Positions 1 through 13,042 of a DNA stretch of 64,000 nucleotides are shown one piece after another. Both the position numbers and the translations under genes were made by a program. The notes below the pieces were generated by a model. That model saw only the letters and a program-made list of their open reading frames with translations. It had not been told where the DNA came from and did not search any database. This DNA is from Trochalopteron elliotii (taxonomy: Eukaryota; Chordata; Aves; Passeriformes; Leiothrichidae). Positions within the stretch are counted from its first letter, which is position 1; each line of letters starts with the position of its first letter. The stretch lies in NCBI GenBank assembly GCA_024734555.1, contig JANPWX010000480.1, positions 732,633 to 796,632 of the forward strand, read 5' to 3'.

Positions 1-3000
1 TCTAAACCAAAGTTATAAATCCATGCAGGAGATACATCTGTCCTTAAAACCTGGCCTGGCCTTTCCCAGTGCTGAAACCATCACTCCTCTCCTTGGACAC
101 GCAGTGAGAAATGCCAGGTCACAGTGGCAGGCAGCACAGAGGATTTCATTTCCTTACCCTCCATGTGAATGCAATTTAAAACCCAACACCCACCTCCAGA
201 GCCTGCTCATAAATAGTGATCATATCATGAGGGATGGGGACGACTCCATATCCACACTGGAGAATTCATTTGTGTATAAAATAGGCATTTCATAGTCAGG
301 GATGGTGAAATCCAAGAACATGAGATGTGATTTTCAGAGGCACTGAACATTTGCATCACCTGCTGAAATCAATAGGAACAGCAGGAGTTTGGCACCTTTG
401 ATCAATGGCACCAGTGATTTGCAAGTCCAAATCAGTTGATAAAATGTTAAAGTATCATGGAAGAAAAATCCTGCTCACTAATGGGCTAAAAAAACCTACT
501 AAATGAGCAGCCAGAGCACCCATTGTACTGGGCCTAAGGGAAATGATGTGGTGTGGCAAAAACCCAAAAGAAATACCATCTCTCTTCTTCTATCTCTTAT
601 ACTTGCCTCATTTACTCTGAAATTTTTTGGCAAGACTGTGAGGCAGACCAGGAGCTGCTGGTGGAGCCCCTCATGCACTGGTGAGAGGCACCAGTGTCAC
701 CTCCCTGTGTCCCAAGTGCTCACCTGCCTCACTGCCCACTCTGGGGGAAAACTCAACAACCCTGCCCCACATTTACAGGATTTACATTTCTCAACACACA
801 GGAAAACAGAAAATGAAAAATAGAAGTACATAGAACTTTTTCCATAGACAATAATTCAAGGGATTTACAATTACATCACCAACAGTCTGAAGGCCAAACA
901 TGCACTTTATGTAATAAGGGTTTTTTTCTGGAGTAACTGCTATGACTTTAGAACCTATTCACAGAAATTACTCCTGTTGAAGTGAAAATATGTGTTTTTC
1001 TTGATAAACTAAAGATTTTCAATAAATCTGCTGTTACACGACCACCAACAGTGTTCTGTAATTTCCTTACTGTCCATAAAATAGTCAAATTTATTTCAGC
1101 GAGGCCAAATAGTAAACACAGTGATTATAGGCCAAAAGAGGATTAATGGAGAAACAGTATTTTTTTTAACTGAGTAGCAGTTCAAAGGAGAGAGAATACA
1201 GAAGAATTACATGTTCTTATGTAAAAGCTTTGCTACTGAGTCTCACTGATAAGAAGGAAAGGCTGAAAAAATAAAAGAACAAAAACATTTTGCTAGTTTA
1301 CCTTTAGATTGAAAAGAAATCACAGCTCAGAGCACTCTGGCACAGGTCTCAGTTCATTACAGATATAAGAGGCACTTGTAAATTTTCATCTGGAATGAGC
1401 TTCGTGTCTCTAAGACTTTGGAGATGTTCTCACTTGAGGCTGAGATTTGGGTGCCTTTTTAAAAGTAACGCGGAGCTCAAGCATTAAATGACAGTGAAAA
1501 ATACTTGAAAAAGAACATTTAAGTTCTTGGATGAGGAGAAGAAAAAGCTTGATGTTAAATTTTGATCAACACTCATTTGGCCTGAAATTGTGGTTCATGG
1601 TAAGTTAATGCAGGCTGTGCCAGAAAATACCACAATGAAAATGATTTTGCCTTTTAAAAGTCTCCCTTATTTCTCCAGTAACAACTGCTGAGCTGATCAC
1701 AGGTTTGAGTTTGGTGCTGAAACTAAATTGAGTTTTGTTTTAAAAAGTGGGCCCATGTCTGTAGAGATTGCTCAGACACAACTTCCTCTGCCTTGAAGAA
1801 AACCTGATGGAGAGAGGGATCTGCATCAGGGTGAGCAAGGAGAAAACACTTGGGGGAGTGAATTCCAGCCTCAGAGTGTTACATCCAATCTGAATTTCTA
1901 TATTCAACTACCCCTGTAAAACATGCACATTTCAATTTCTGATGTGAAAAGATATGCAAATATGCAAGCCCACAGAGGCAGTGAACTCTGGAAACAGTTT
2001 TTATGCTATGATTCAAACCTAGCAAAAGGGAAAGAATTGAGGTATCTGAGTCATAAGAACAGACCATAAACTTATTTAAATATTTATCCAACCAGAGATG
2101 GGCAGAAGGAATATTCACTTGGAATAAGCTAATACTACCTGAGTCTGCAGGGAAGCTAATGCAACCCAAACATTCCTGGGGGAAACAACAACAAATAATT
2201 GCATCCTGAAAATTTTTCTGAATTAGAGCTCCTGGTTCAAAAATTTGTATTTTTTTCCACAGAAAACATTAATAGAAATAGTAATGATTTAAAAAATGCA
2301 GAGACATCTCCATTTTACCTGCTTCTCTGCCTAACTAAAGAAAACATGCTCCACCCTTTACCAAGACATGACAGACAGACACTTCCACAGGAGAGTCACA
2401 CAGAGCTCTTTAATTCCTGGTGACAAGGAGAGCTCCCAGCCTTCCCAGCCTGCTGACACCGAGCAGAACAGCCCTGGAAAGTCACAGAAATTGCAGTGGC
2501 AGACTGAAATCTGAACAGGGATGAGAGAGGCAGATAAAATCTCAATGGTGTGGGAGGGATGAATTGTGCAGCAAACAGATGAGGCTGCAGAAACGCTCCA
2601 GCCAGTCCTGAGCCAGGGCATATGCTCAGCAGCTGTTATGGAAATCTGCAATTAATGGAGCTTACAGGATCCTCAGGTGCTTTCAAATCATCAGGCACCA
2701 GAAATGCTCAAATCTGCTCTCCCATATGCAATAGGAAAAAATCCCTCCTGATGAGCATCTTGCTGACAATAACCAAAATTTCCTCACTATGGGACCAAAG
2801 AGAACCTCAGTGGGGAGCAAGAAATTATTGAAATTTTAATAATTTTCACTGTAGATATATTTATTCAGAGAGTATAGAAAATCAGTGGCCATTTATCAGT
2901 ATGGAGGTATCTGAACTTTTATCTCTGCAACTTTTACCAGGTAAGAACTGCACTTTTTCAGGCAAACCTGGAATTATTCCCATTCAAGCTACAGGGCATC

Positions 3001-3974
3001 AGGAATACTCTGGCTCCTGCCACCTGTGAACTGCCATCTAAAACAAGTCTGAGGGTGTGGGTGAGACAGCAAAAAAAAAAATTAGGTTTCCCTGGGTTTG
3101 CAGAAGCCACAGTCACATTCTTAAATTCTACACACAGAATGTTAATATTTTCAATTCAGATTGAAAACCCAATGCAATAATTAAAGTTCAGGCTAAATGT
3201 TATGCAGGAAATCACAAAGAATTGCTCTCCTGTGTATGCTTGTAACCGCACTGACTTCAAGCCACCTCCAATACCCCTGTCCTTCAAAAAAACCCAACAA
3301 ACCAACAAAAAACCAACCCCAAACCAGAGGAAACCCTTTCTAGCTCCTCTGATAAACTTGTCCGATGTATTTTGTAACAAAATGGCAAAGTTGGTACTAT
3401 GTAACCCATTTTTTAAACAGAAATTCCATAAAGGGATAACAAATCTATCTTAGACAACATGGTATAAAATTATTTTTAGAGCTACTTGTCATTCTAGCAA
3501 ATGACAAAATAGCAATATATATATAGAACTCCTGTAACAATTAGGAGGAAAGTCATGTAAGATTTAAATGGAGATCAGACTGAAGAAATTAACTAAGGGT
3601 AGCAAGGGAAAACACAATTAAACATTACCAGTCTTTCCCAATAATTCTTTAAGAGCAGCAATGTTGTAATGTATGAAAATCAAACCTTCAAGAAAATATC
3701 AGAGCAATTAAAATCAGTAGGAGTCCTCTGCTAGTATAAACACGGAATCCTGAATAATATTTCTTTGTCTGCTAGGCAGCATCAAGGTTAACAGAGTAGA
3801 AAGTCAATGAGAATTCTGTGTTCAACCTTTAGCCAGCGCAGTGTTTTGTCTGCCAGGATTCAAAGAGCACCAATGGCAAATATTGTGAGTAAAACAGGAT
3901 TAGTGTCAGTGCAAAGGCAGCAGGACAGAGCAGAGGTGAGGGAGGAAAGGAGCAGAGGAAAGGTCAGGGCTTAC
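1..3974 (-). other. TENM1 intron downstream of exon C (partial)
   Basis: This is AT-rich intronic sequence that begins, on the minus strand, with the exon C donor (gtaagc at 3974-3969). No exon, RNA gene or recognisable transposon was found. An A/C-rich low-complexity stretch lies at about 3283-3328, and a short run of A at 3070-3080. The open frames in this stretch are short, overlap on both strands, and show no protein-like composition. Confidence 0.75.
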
Positions 3975-4213
3975 CAATGACATAGGCCAGCAGCAGGGCC
4001 AGGGTCACGGTGATGGCAGTGGCACTCAGAGCTGTGCACTTCCAGTTGCAGCACCTGTAAGGTTTGTTAAAAGTGAAGGCAGGTCTGGAAAAGGTGCTCC
4101 TAGGAAGAGGCCTAGGAGGTGGAGAGTAAACAGTGTTGGAGGTTAAGGGATAGTTCTGACTGGCTGCGCTGAAGATAGCTGAGGACCCAGATCCATGCTT
4201 AAACAGGAAATGC
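3975..4213 (-). CDS. TENM1: TENM1 internal exon C (juxtamembrane and transmembrane segment)
   Basis: This exon encodes about 79 residues starting [20 protein letters not shown], continuing [20 protein letters not shown] and [20 protein letters not shown], and ending in a hydrophobic stretch [19 protein letters not shown]. The hydrophobic stretch is the single transmembrane helix that makes teneurins type II membrane proteins (cytoplasmic N terminus). The preceding Cys and basic residues (RCCNWKC) sit at the cytoplasmic face; S-acylation there is only a possibility. The minus-strand acceptor is ctctttgtag before gcatttcc, and the donor is gtcattg before gtaagc. The exon is 239 nt: one base completes the Arg codon from exon B, and one base is left for the next exon. 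The peptide appears identical to human and chicken TENM1 as remembered. Third-position G/C is visibly lower than in exons A and B. The following exon (VHLFGL... in known orthologs) was not found and lies beyond the left edge. Confidence 0.97.
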
Positions 4214-7200
4214 CTACAAAGAGAAGACAAAGAAGGGTGTGAAACCACTCTGTGATGGACAGAGCAAAGGAACTGTACAAGCACTGCACAGTAAACACTG
4301 CATACAGCCACAGAAAATAGCAGACAGGAAAATGTGTGTTTGAATGCCCTCCTCACGTTTTTTAACCACACCACAGGACCTCCAGCAACGTTTTAGTGAA
4401 GCAACACAACACAAATAAATTCTAAGCTGATTTCTCTGAGGGAAGGCTGTTTCTCAGCAGAGGACCGGGATCTTCCAAGCTGAGCTGGAGTGCCTTGCCA
4501 GCAGTATCCCCTCCAACCACACCTAACTGGTGTATTCACCTGGAATACCCCAAAATGCTAAAGCCAGTGCCACTGAGAACATTGATTTTTTACTATGGAA
4601 TATAGGAAATTAAAAACAAAAAAAAAGTGACTACTCAGTCACCTGATTTACAAGGATAATCCATTCTGAAGAACTGTGGTTATTATATAGGTGAGCACAA
4701 TCTCTTTACTGTTCTTAATTGAGCTATTTTGAGAGTAGTTTTTCTTCAAATGCTTTTGCCTGCTGCAGTGATTCTCAAACACACTATGAAAGAATTCATT
4801 TGGAGACCTATTTCAGCATGTTTTGCAGGACTGATTGCCTTCAAGAAAAAACAGCGAAGACTTACATTAGCACAAAAAAAAGGCACAAAAATGTGCCTTG
4901 CAGAACAGGCTCTGGTGCAGAAGTACAGAGCAGTTTTTTAGAGGAGGAAGGATGGTTTTTCAGAACTGGCAAGGGCTCTCCAAGAGAGTTTAGGAGAGGC
5001 TGTTTAACATTAAACAACACTTTAATGTGATATGTGCTCAGAAATCGTGGCAAGAAGGGCTAGCTCAGGGCTGCCCAGACCCAGCACATATTCTTTTGGA
5101 AACACCACCTTTCTTTGGTCCTTCTTGCCTGTGTTTTATCTAAGGGAGCAAGCCTCTTCAGTGCCCTCTTTTCTGATGGGTGCACCTCCAAAACTCACAC
5201 CACAGCATGACCCAAAGGAGTTTGCAGCATCCTGGTGCTCCCCTGCCCAAGCTGAGACAGCAAAGGACAAGGTCCAGAATCCTCCCAACGGCAGAAGTGC
5301 CTGTGAAAGGCACAAGAGGAGTTCTGAAATGCACATCTGCATCAATCAATGCATGCTGGGAGGATTTCTTTGAGGAACACACAGCAGGATGTACAGGATC
5401 AAACACTCAAGGGTATAAAACATTGTTATGCTCTGACATTTGACTTGAGGAATATTGTAAATACATGTTCCTGAAATGGTAATTGCTGGAATGGTGTAAT
5501 GAGCGTGGTATTATGGATTTCCATTATAAGATTTTAAAAGAAAGGTTACGGTTTGCAAAATGCCAGATTATAGAAAATAAAAAGGTATTACAGAGCAGTT
5601 TTATCTTCTAAAGAGCCCTTTAGTTACATAAAAAAGAAAGCAAATGAGCATACAGGTTAGCTTGCCCTGCAGTTTACAGGGCCTGGGTATCAGGAGTCTT
5701 GTGACTAAACCACAAGAATTAAACTTGAGTACTCATTATTCTGCTTCACATTATTACCCAAATGAGCTGCACTCAGACAAAACTTGACATCTGACCCTGA
5801 GCACAGCACCCTGGCAGTGCATCACACTGCACATTCTGGTCTTCCTTCCCACTGTAGACACACACATTACAAAGATGGCATTGCTCATTGTAATGTTACC
5901 TAATTTTAGTTCAAAATAGATCAACTCATAAACAGTAAAAGAATAAATTCAAATGAGGTAACAGAACTGTTTACAGGACTGTATAAACCTGCTCCCTTCC
6001 TATCAGGCCATGAGAGCACAGCTGGTTATTTTGGATTCCATGCTTTGTTGTCACACATGAAAGCTTTTGCAAGGATGAGAAGGTTTTTCTCAGTCAGCAG
6101 TTAATCACTTAGACTTCAGGAAAAAATGTCATGGCAAAATTCCTATTGATATTCATGGAAACAGAAGCAGAATCACCACATAAAATATGTTATTAGGTAT
6201 AAGCATATACATATGAGAAGTATGTATGCATATATATATATATATACAGAAATATTACAAATATAAAAAGTCAATTGTTCTTTACATGCTTTAGTTATTC
6301 AAGACATAATGGTAGAAACCTACTAATTGGATAATTTCTCATTAAAATTTTTTGGAAATTACAGCAGGAGGGTCTGATATTGGCAGTACTGATGGTCCTT
6401 TATGGTGCATTGCTCAAAGGTATCAGAGGTAAAGGGAAGGAAGTGCTGAACAGAAAATTGTTATCATTAAGGCTCTAACAACCAGAGATTCCTAAGCCAG
6501 GAATAATTTCATTCAGCTCACTGTTGGACACACAACTCCATCCACACAGAGAACTGACATTGCTCTCATTTGCAATAAAACTGAGATTCTGGAGCAATGG
6601 TACACTGAAACTGAGCTACAGTGAAATAATGCTGAGAAAATGTTTAAAAACTCCAACTGTTTACAACTTCCATTTCTGGGAGTGTATATTGAGCACCCAA
6701 AGACATTTCTATAGAATTTGAAAAATGCTGGTGGCACAAAGACAAATTTCCCAAGCCAGACTGTGGCTGTGTTCTCATAAACTCAGCTGACTCCTCATCT
6801 GCCTGAGCACACCACGGCTCCCCAAGGACATCAGGACATGCTCAACTGTTGCTATCAATTCCATAAAATCAGCTTCTCTTTCTAAAGAGCAAAACAATAA
6901 AACCTGCAGTTCAAAAGTTTAGATGTGACTGCAGCCTGATGTGTGCTTTAATATTTGATCTAAGAGAAAAGCTAAGGCCTGTGGTGGTTTGGTGGGTTTT
7001 TTTTTTGTGAACTGAGAACACACGAAAAATCAGAGCATTTATAATAGTGATTGATAGCACCACTCCTTCCAAATGGAGAAAAACTAAATGTTCACAAAAA
7101 CATCAAAAACATCCATAAAGAAGATGATAATATTCTCTTAAAAAGAGAAATATAGGACATAATCTGTAAGACATTTGTTGGTGAAATAAAAGTCACTTAA

Positions 7201-10200
7201 TATTATTACACTGATAACTGCAATCCATAAATAAATATTAAAGGCTCAGTAATATTCACAAATAGAAGAGGCAGTTGGAAAGTTTTCCCTCTCTGAGGTA
7301 ACCACAGTGTCTCTTTGGCTCTTAATCCATCTGCTCATCTCTACAAATGTATGTGCATTCCACACACACATTTGATTATTTTGGAAGTGAAAAGGTGGAA
7401 TTGTTTCCATTCTTCTCACAGCCCAGACCCTTTGTTTTAACCTGTATTTATTGCTCTCTTTCAAAATTTAGATTCAGTCTGTTTCTGGTTTTGCCAATGG
7501 AAACACTATTTCACAGAAAGCTGAAAGGCTGCTTGCTCATTGGTGCCCATAAAATCACAACACAGCTTTACATTCAGTTATAACTTTAGGTATCATCACA
7601 TTATTCAAAACAATGAGCAAGGAATATCTGCAGTGTGATTGTTCAGGTTTCTATATTTAACTGCCATAAAAACCCTCACACAAATACTGTCCCACGATTC
7701 CAGGGAAGCCCACACAGAGCTTCTCACAGAGAAAAAACACAACAGAGAGTAAGAACAACTGAAATTACCCTTTTGTCCTTAGTGACTGGATCTCAAACTA
7801 CTCAGAGCAGGACCCTCAAGGGCCATTGCTGCTGACATGGAAGTTGTACTTCATTGTAGCTGACAAATGTTTGTATTTTTATTTCCACAAAAAACACCTT
7901 CATTCTGGCATTATTAAATTTTTAAGGCCATATTTACAGCTTTTATTTTCAGTTCATGGTTGTATTGACAGTCTTCAATTTATCTTTTGGAATTCAGAAG
8001 AGAAATATTTTCAGATCTTTTCTGCTGTACAGTGAGAACACATGGGACTCAATGAATTTAAAACCCTTGTCATGTGTCTGGTATTAATATGGTCAGCCTC
8101 TATATATGTTGATTTATTGTTTAATTAGGTAGAAAATGAGAAAATACAAGAGAAATGTCATAATAGCAAATACTGGCCAACATAATCTGAAGAAAAGCTC
8201 ATAAAGGAAGCTCCCCCTGCATTTATTCCTGGAATAGCCCCAAATGCAGGGATTTATCTCAGGAGTGGGCTCCATTTGCAAACGAGTTCCCAGAGAATTG
8301 CTCAAGCACAAAGTGCCTCCCTGTCTGGTGGCTTATGCCCATTAACACCTGTGTGCCTGGGAGCTGCAAAAGCTGCTCCCTTTGCTATGGAAACCTGGGA
8401 CTGGGAGAAAATCAAGGCACAGGAAAGTGTTTTTTGAGTCTCTGCACTGGAGGCAAGATGCACAAAATCCATAGGATGTTCAAATGCTGAGACCAAGAAG
8501 AAAGATCAGACCTTGCAAGGGCTCACACTGAACTGAGTGGGAATTTCTAGATGCATTTTTGACTATTTTTGCTTTTAAAATCACCCCAGCTTCTACAGAA
8601 AGGAACCATGTACAGGTGTCTGTGATTTGAAAGGCTATCAGTGGACTTCCTGAAGAGAGAGAATAATTATAAGGTTGATTTAAGAAGAACAAAGCTAAAC
8701 CAGAATACAGAATAAATCTCTTGCTTGTTGTCAAGATCTGCCCCATACCAAACAGAAATATCACCAAGTTATTTTCAGGAAAACAAATACAGTTAATCAT
8801 ACCTATACACCTTAAATAACTATATAACATGGAAAGGAATGATTTCATCTACATGGTCAATCAAATACACTTCTTGAAGTCCAAAAGTCTTCAAGTTTCC
8901 AAGTGTTTAGAGCCATAATCAAACATGAGGCCTCTGAAATATTGCTGAATTGTAACTGAAAGTAATAACTGCCTTGAACCCCAAATATTCCTCTTATTAT
9001 TCCAGCACTTCCAAGTTTTATATAAATGAATGGTAATTGAATCTCAGGTTTATGGGCTGGTACCTCAGTGTCCCCTTAGAGGAGCCATTTCCATGGTGAT
9101 CAGGTTGTTTAAATGAAGCTGTCTCTGCACAGGACTGGCTCCTTGCCAGGGCACTGAAGGGAGATTTCAGCCCGTTCAGCACAGCATTAACCTCACTGCC
9201 AGCACTGCTAAATGGCCTACAGGAACCAGGAAGAAATTGGATTTAAAAAAGGAAGGAACGAGCAAATATCCTAAATACTGACGCACAAAACAGGACTAAA
9301 AACTCCCCTCTGAAACAAAATCAAAATTAGCTAAATTTTGAGATTTAGACAGAAAAGTTAAAAATTCTAATGCTTTGGTAATCTATGTCAAAACTTAACT
9401 CAAAGTAAGTGTGACCAATGGTTTATCCATGAGGGATCTGTAACAGACTATAAGGAAGGTATGAAAAATTTCAAGTAAAAATCCCTACTTAACATCTAGA
9501 TTTTACTTCTTCTTTGGGGATTTGACTGAAATGGGAAAATAAATAGCAAACAGCAGGGGAAAAAACCTAACTAAGAAAGCAAGATATGGAAACAAATACT
9601 GAGTTAACTAGAAGGGCATGGAGGAAATGAAAAACATTCCTTTGAGTTATCAGGGCTTAACACTTACTCCATAAAAAGTAGTTTGCTATGTTCAGTTTGG
9701 GCTGCCAGAGATAATGACAATGTATTACACTGTAAATCACAAGATTTGAAGCATTACAGCAAAGTATCTGTGCAGACTGAAAAAACAATTATTTTAGTGG
9801 AAAGGAAGGGAACAGGCAATAACTTGCAAGAGCTTCATTCTGGGGGAGAGGGAAAAAAAATCAATTTTTGTAAGAGTCCAATAACATTATCCTAAAAAAG
9901 AGAATCAATGTTTCCCATGTTTTTATGTGGTGTGAGAGATCCTTGCAGTCTTTTTTCTGGCAATGCCTAAAAATTTATTTTTCTGTGTGACAATAAAATT
10001 ATTGCATGTTCATAAGTAATTTTAATAATGGCTGTGTTTATTCTTCCCCACGTGTGTGCATGCACAGATTTGCATCTCTGGGCACATTGCAGGGCTGGAG
10101 GCTGCAGCACAGCCAGTCACCAGCTGGAGCTGCTGCACCTCCCACAGGTACAGCTCTTCCCCAATTCCCTCAGCAGCAGGTGTTTGATAACACGTCCTCT

Positions 10201-12013
10201 GGAGTTTTAAAGCTGTTCTTAATTCTTATTTTTATTTGGGTGGCTTATAATCAGAATAACTGCCAGAGTGAGGGAATTGGCCTTGGCAACGACACACAGA
10301 CTCACTCTAATTTTAGTTTGGCAAAAGCTGGTGTGAACTTGAACAAGTGATTTCATCTTCCCAAGTCAGTCTCATCATTAAACATTAGTAAGTCAGGCCC
10401 TGACAAAAGTGCTTTGCAGATCAGTGCGTGTAGCACCTCCAGATGAAGCACCAAACAACAGTTCTGACTTGCCCTTTTCTATAAAAACGTCACCAGGTTT
10501 TCCTGTACAAGAAAACTTCCAAACACATCCACCAAAGTATGTCTTTACTGCAGCCCTTTGCCATCTCATCTGGGTTTCAAATTCTAATTATGTAAGAGTA
10601 CAAGTTTAATCTGAGTATTGCAAACATTTTCAGAACTAGAGAATTTTCTTTTACACATCATTACTATGAGTAGACTCATAAACCTGCTTAATTTCTGTCT
10701 GTGCAGAGTGAACAGGTTTTACAGTCCCATGATTAGTTCTAGGAAATCTTTTCCTGTCTGAAAATTTTCTAATATTCCATGGCAGTAGATAAAACATCAA
10801 ACACATGTTCTCTTTATGGATTAACAGGAGATACAGTTGGGAGAAAAGCTGAACACGTGTAATCTGATTTTTGCCTAGTTGTTACAGTAGGGAATACATT
10901 ACTGTCCAGGTCTTCTTTTTTGATTGCAAATGTTACCAAGTTAATAATAAAAAAAAATCTGCTTAGCTACATTAGGTATGCAGACATTTGCTAGATTTGG
11001 TGTTATTAAAGACTTGGCACAGAAACATATCATTGAAATGTTTCTCTATATTTTGCAGGATTATTTTTAATGGGCAGCTAGACATTAATGTGGAAGGAAA
11101 GAAGGGAATGCAGGTATGAGGCCAAAGCACCAGCTCAGTCCTGGCAGAATCATTCCCTGGTAAAGGAAGGAAAATCAAACTACAGCCCTTCCCTTTCTCC
11201 AGGGCTGTGCTGTGCACTGCAGACTCCTGGGAAGTGCTGACGACAAATATTTTTTATTCCAGTGTCCCCTGCTATAGCACTTGTCTGCACACAAACTGCA
11301 GATACATCCTGGCACACACACTCACAGATTTTCCTTGTGGATCAGCCAGCCTTTCTGCCAGCCTCGTGAGAGGCTTCTGGGAGTGACCCGTGGGGCCATG
11401 AAATCAGCTGAAACAACCAGGGAAGGGTCAGAATGTGGAAAATTCCTACTCTGTGAATGACTAACATGGAGCCCAAAGGATGTTTTCTAGTCTGAATTCC
11501 TAATTCACTGCACAGCCCTTTACAGAATTACAGATATAGTTGCATATCTCTGTACTTGTCCTCTATGAGAAGCTTCAAATTTGCAAAAACCAGTAAGAAA
11601 CCAGGAAATTTTAACTGAATTCCAAAGAAAAATAAATTGCAAAGTACTGTCCCCCAATGAAGGCTGATGGAAATGTAGTGAATGGGGATGCAGGGGGACT
11701 TAAAAAGATCTACCTGACTAACTGAAGTCAGCAAGAAGAGTTAATTGAAGAGAAGCAAAAGTTCATGGGACAGAACACCCAGAGATCACCTTCCTGGCAT
11801 CAGAAAGTACAGGCAGATATTTAAGCTTGTTACACCAGAAACAGCAGAGATTTATCTTTATAAAGTGGAAGCAGAAGCTTCCAGCTCCAGAAGGATCAGC
11901 TGAACTATAGTGCTGTTCATGCTCACTTTAGCAGAGCAGTTTCCACCCTCCCCGACTCCCTGTGAGGTCTGTCCCCAGGACAGCCGGGCGGGCTCTGTGC
12001 CCGCGCTCCCTAC
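4214..12013 (-). other. TENM1 intron between exons B and C (7.8 kb)
   Basis: This is a complete GT-AG intron: donor at 12013-12012 and acceptor AG at 4215-4214 on the minus strand. The acceptor is preceded by a short pyrimidine tract (tcttctctttgtag). Apart from a TA microsatellite near 6231 and a T-run near 6989, I see only unique-looking AT-rich sequence. No exon of a second gene and no clear CR1 copy was recognised. Confidence 0.75.
6231..6246. repeat. (TA)8 microsatellite
   Basis: Eight uninterrupted TA dinucleotides, preceded by a more degenerate ATATG-rich stretch. It is an ordinary intronic microsatellite. Confidence 0.9.
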
Positions 12014-12254
12014 CTGGTCTCCAGGGGGATGTTGCTGTTGAGGACCCAGCTGTTGTGCAGGTGCACCGAGTCCTGGGTGCTGCCGGGGGCCGCGGGGGCG
12101 GCGGGGCTGGGCTGGCTGCGGGTGGTCATGGATCTCCTCTGCAGGGAGTCCGAGGGGCCCGGGGCCTTCCTGGCACACGTGCAGGCGTGCGGCGGCGGCG
12201 GCGGCGGCGGCAGCGGCCGGAACGTGAACTGGTTGTGCGGGCTGCCCGGCATGT
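12014..12254 (-). CDS. TENM1: TENM1 internal exon B (proline-rich intracellular segment)
   Basis: This exon encodes about 80 residues beginning MPGSPHNQFTFRPL, followed by seven consecutive prolines, HACTCARK, the SLQRRSMTTRSQPSPAAP stretch and STQDSVHLHNSWVLNSN ending at IPLET(R). It belongs to the teneurin-1 cytoplasmic domain; proline-rich sites here are the kind reported to bind the SH3 protein CAP/ponsin (SORBS1). The acceptor on the minus strand is gtcgctgcag before acatgccg, and the donor is gagaccag before gtaggg. The exon is 241 nt and begins with two codon bases, joining exon A's last g to give Asp, as in chicken. It ends with ag, which joins the g of exon C to give Arg. The run of seven prolines is coded by seven identical CCG codons. 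The segment just after CARK (APGPSD) differs from the PPPAAD I remember for chicken and human. Immediately upstream of the acceptor lies a minisatellite. Confidence 0.96.
12190..12210. repeat. (CGG)7 triplet run inside exon B
   Basis: Seven perfect CGG triplets on the plus strand are CCG codons on the coding strand and encode the heptaproline of the teneurin-1 cytoplasmic domain. The proline run is conserved in orthologs as I remember them. What is odd is the complete lack of synonymous variation among the seven codons, which makes the tract a potential slippage site. Confidence 0.9.
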
Positions 12255-12262
12255 CTGCAGCG

Positions 12263-12660
12263 ACAGGGAACACAAACACACACGGGTTATTGCTGTACCT
12301 GCAACAGGGGAACACAAACACGGGATTACTGTCGTGTGTGCAACAGGGAACACAAACACACACGGGTTATTGCTGTACCTGCAACAGGGAACACAAACAC
12401 GGGATTATTGTCGTGTGTGCAACAGGGGAACACAAACACACACGGGTGGTTGTTGTATCTGCAACAGGGAAACACAAACACAACCAGGATTATTGTCATG
12501 TGTGCAACAGGGGAACACAAACACGGGATTATTGTCGTGTGTGCAACAGGGAAACAAACACACACAGGATTATTGAAATATCTGAAACAGGGGAACACAA
12601 ACACAAGCGGGATTATTGAAATATCTGCAACAACACAACCAAACGCACAGAGAATTATTG
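12263..12660. repeat. About 40-bp minisatellite abutting the exon B splice acceptor
   Basis: Nine to ten units of 38-43 bp start at about 12263, 12304, 12343, 12384, 12422, 12464, 12507, 12546, 12587 and 12630 (last one degenerate). Each contains acaggg, then an aacacaaacac block, then gggattattg or gggttattg. Two main unit types alternate, ending in ctgcaac or in gtgtgcaac, giving a dimer period of about 80 bp. The last units carry gaaatatctg instead. In the sense of the gene, the first unit supplies the polypyrimidine region of the exon B acceptor. Repeated units read as open frames on both strands, but these are not genes. Confidence 0.93.
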
Positions 12661-12728
12661 TTACAGCAAGATCGAGATTGCCATTAGATGTTGTTTTGCA
12701 GTCAGTGGCTCCTTTATGTTCACAGAGT

Positions 12729-13042
12729 TCACAGAATCACTGGGTTGGAAGAGACCTCCAAGATCACAGAGTCCAACCCAGCCCCAACACCTCAACTAAA
12801 CCCTGGCACCCAGTGCCACATCCAGTCTTTGTTTAAACACACGCAGGGATGGTGACTCCACCACCTTCCTGGGCAGACCATTCCAATACTTTATTGCCCT
12901 TTCTGTAAAAATCTTTTCCCTAATATCCAGCCTATATTTCCCTTGGCAGCTTTAGACAGCTTGAGGCTGTGTCCTCTCGTTCTGTCAGTGCTGCCTGGAG
13001 AGAGACCAACCCCACCCGAGCACAGCCACCTCCCAGGAGGTT
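12729..13042 (-). mobile_element. CR1 LINE, 5'-truncated 3' end
   Basis: The plus strand begins agaatcactgggttggaaga, the reverse complement of the conserved CR1 3' end. It continues through recognisable CR1 3' sequence (gacctccaagatcacagagt; ccaatactttattgcccttt; ctgtgtcctctcgttctgtc). The element is therefore on the minus strand, the same orientation as TENM1. Its tail end lies about 70 bp beyond the minisatellite. It is a truncated non-autonomous copy. Confidence 0.85.

Noticed and set aside
11962..12836. Three plus-strand open frames of about 166-204 codons and several minus-strand frames across the exon B region.
   Set aside because: They are antisense of exon B plus translated minisatellite units (repeating NREHKH- and CNRE-like words). 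The long frames follow from the repeat period, not from a gene.
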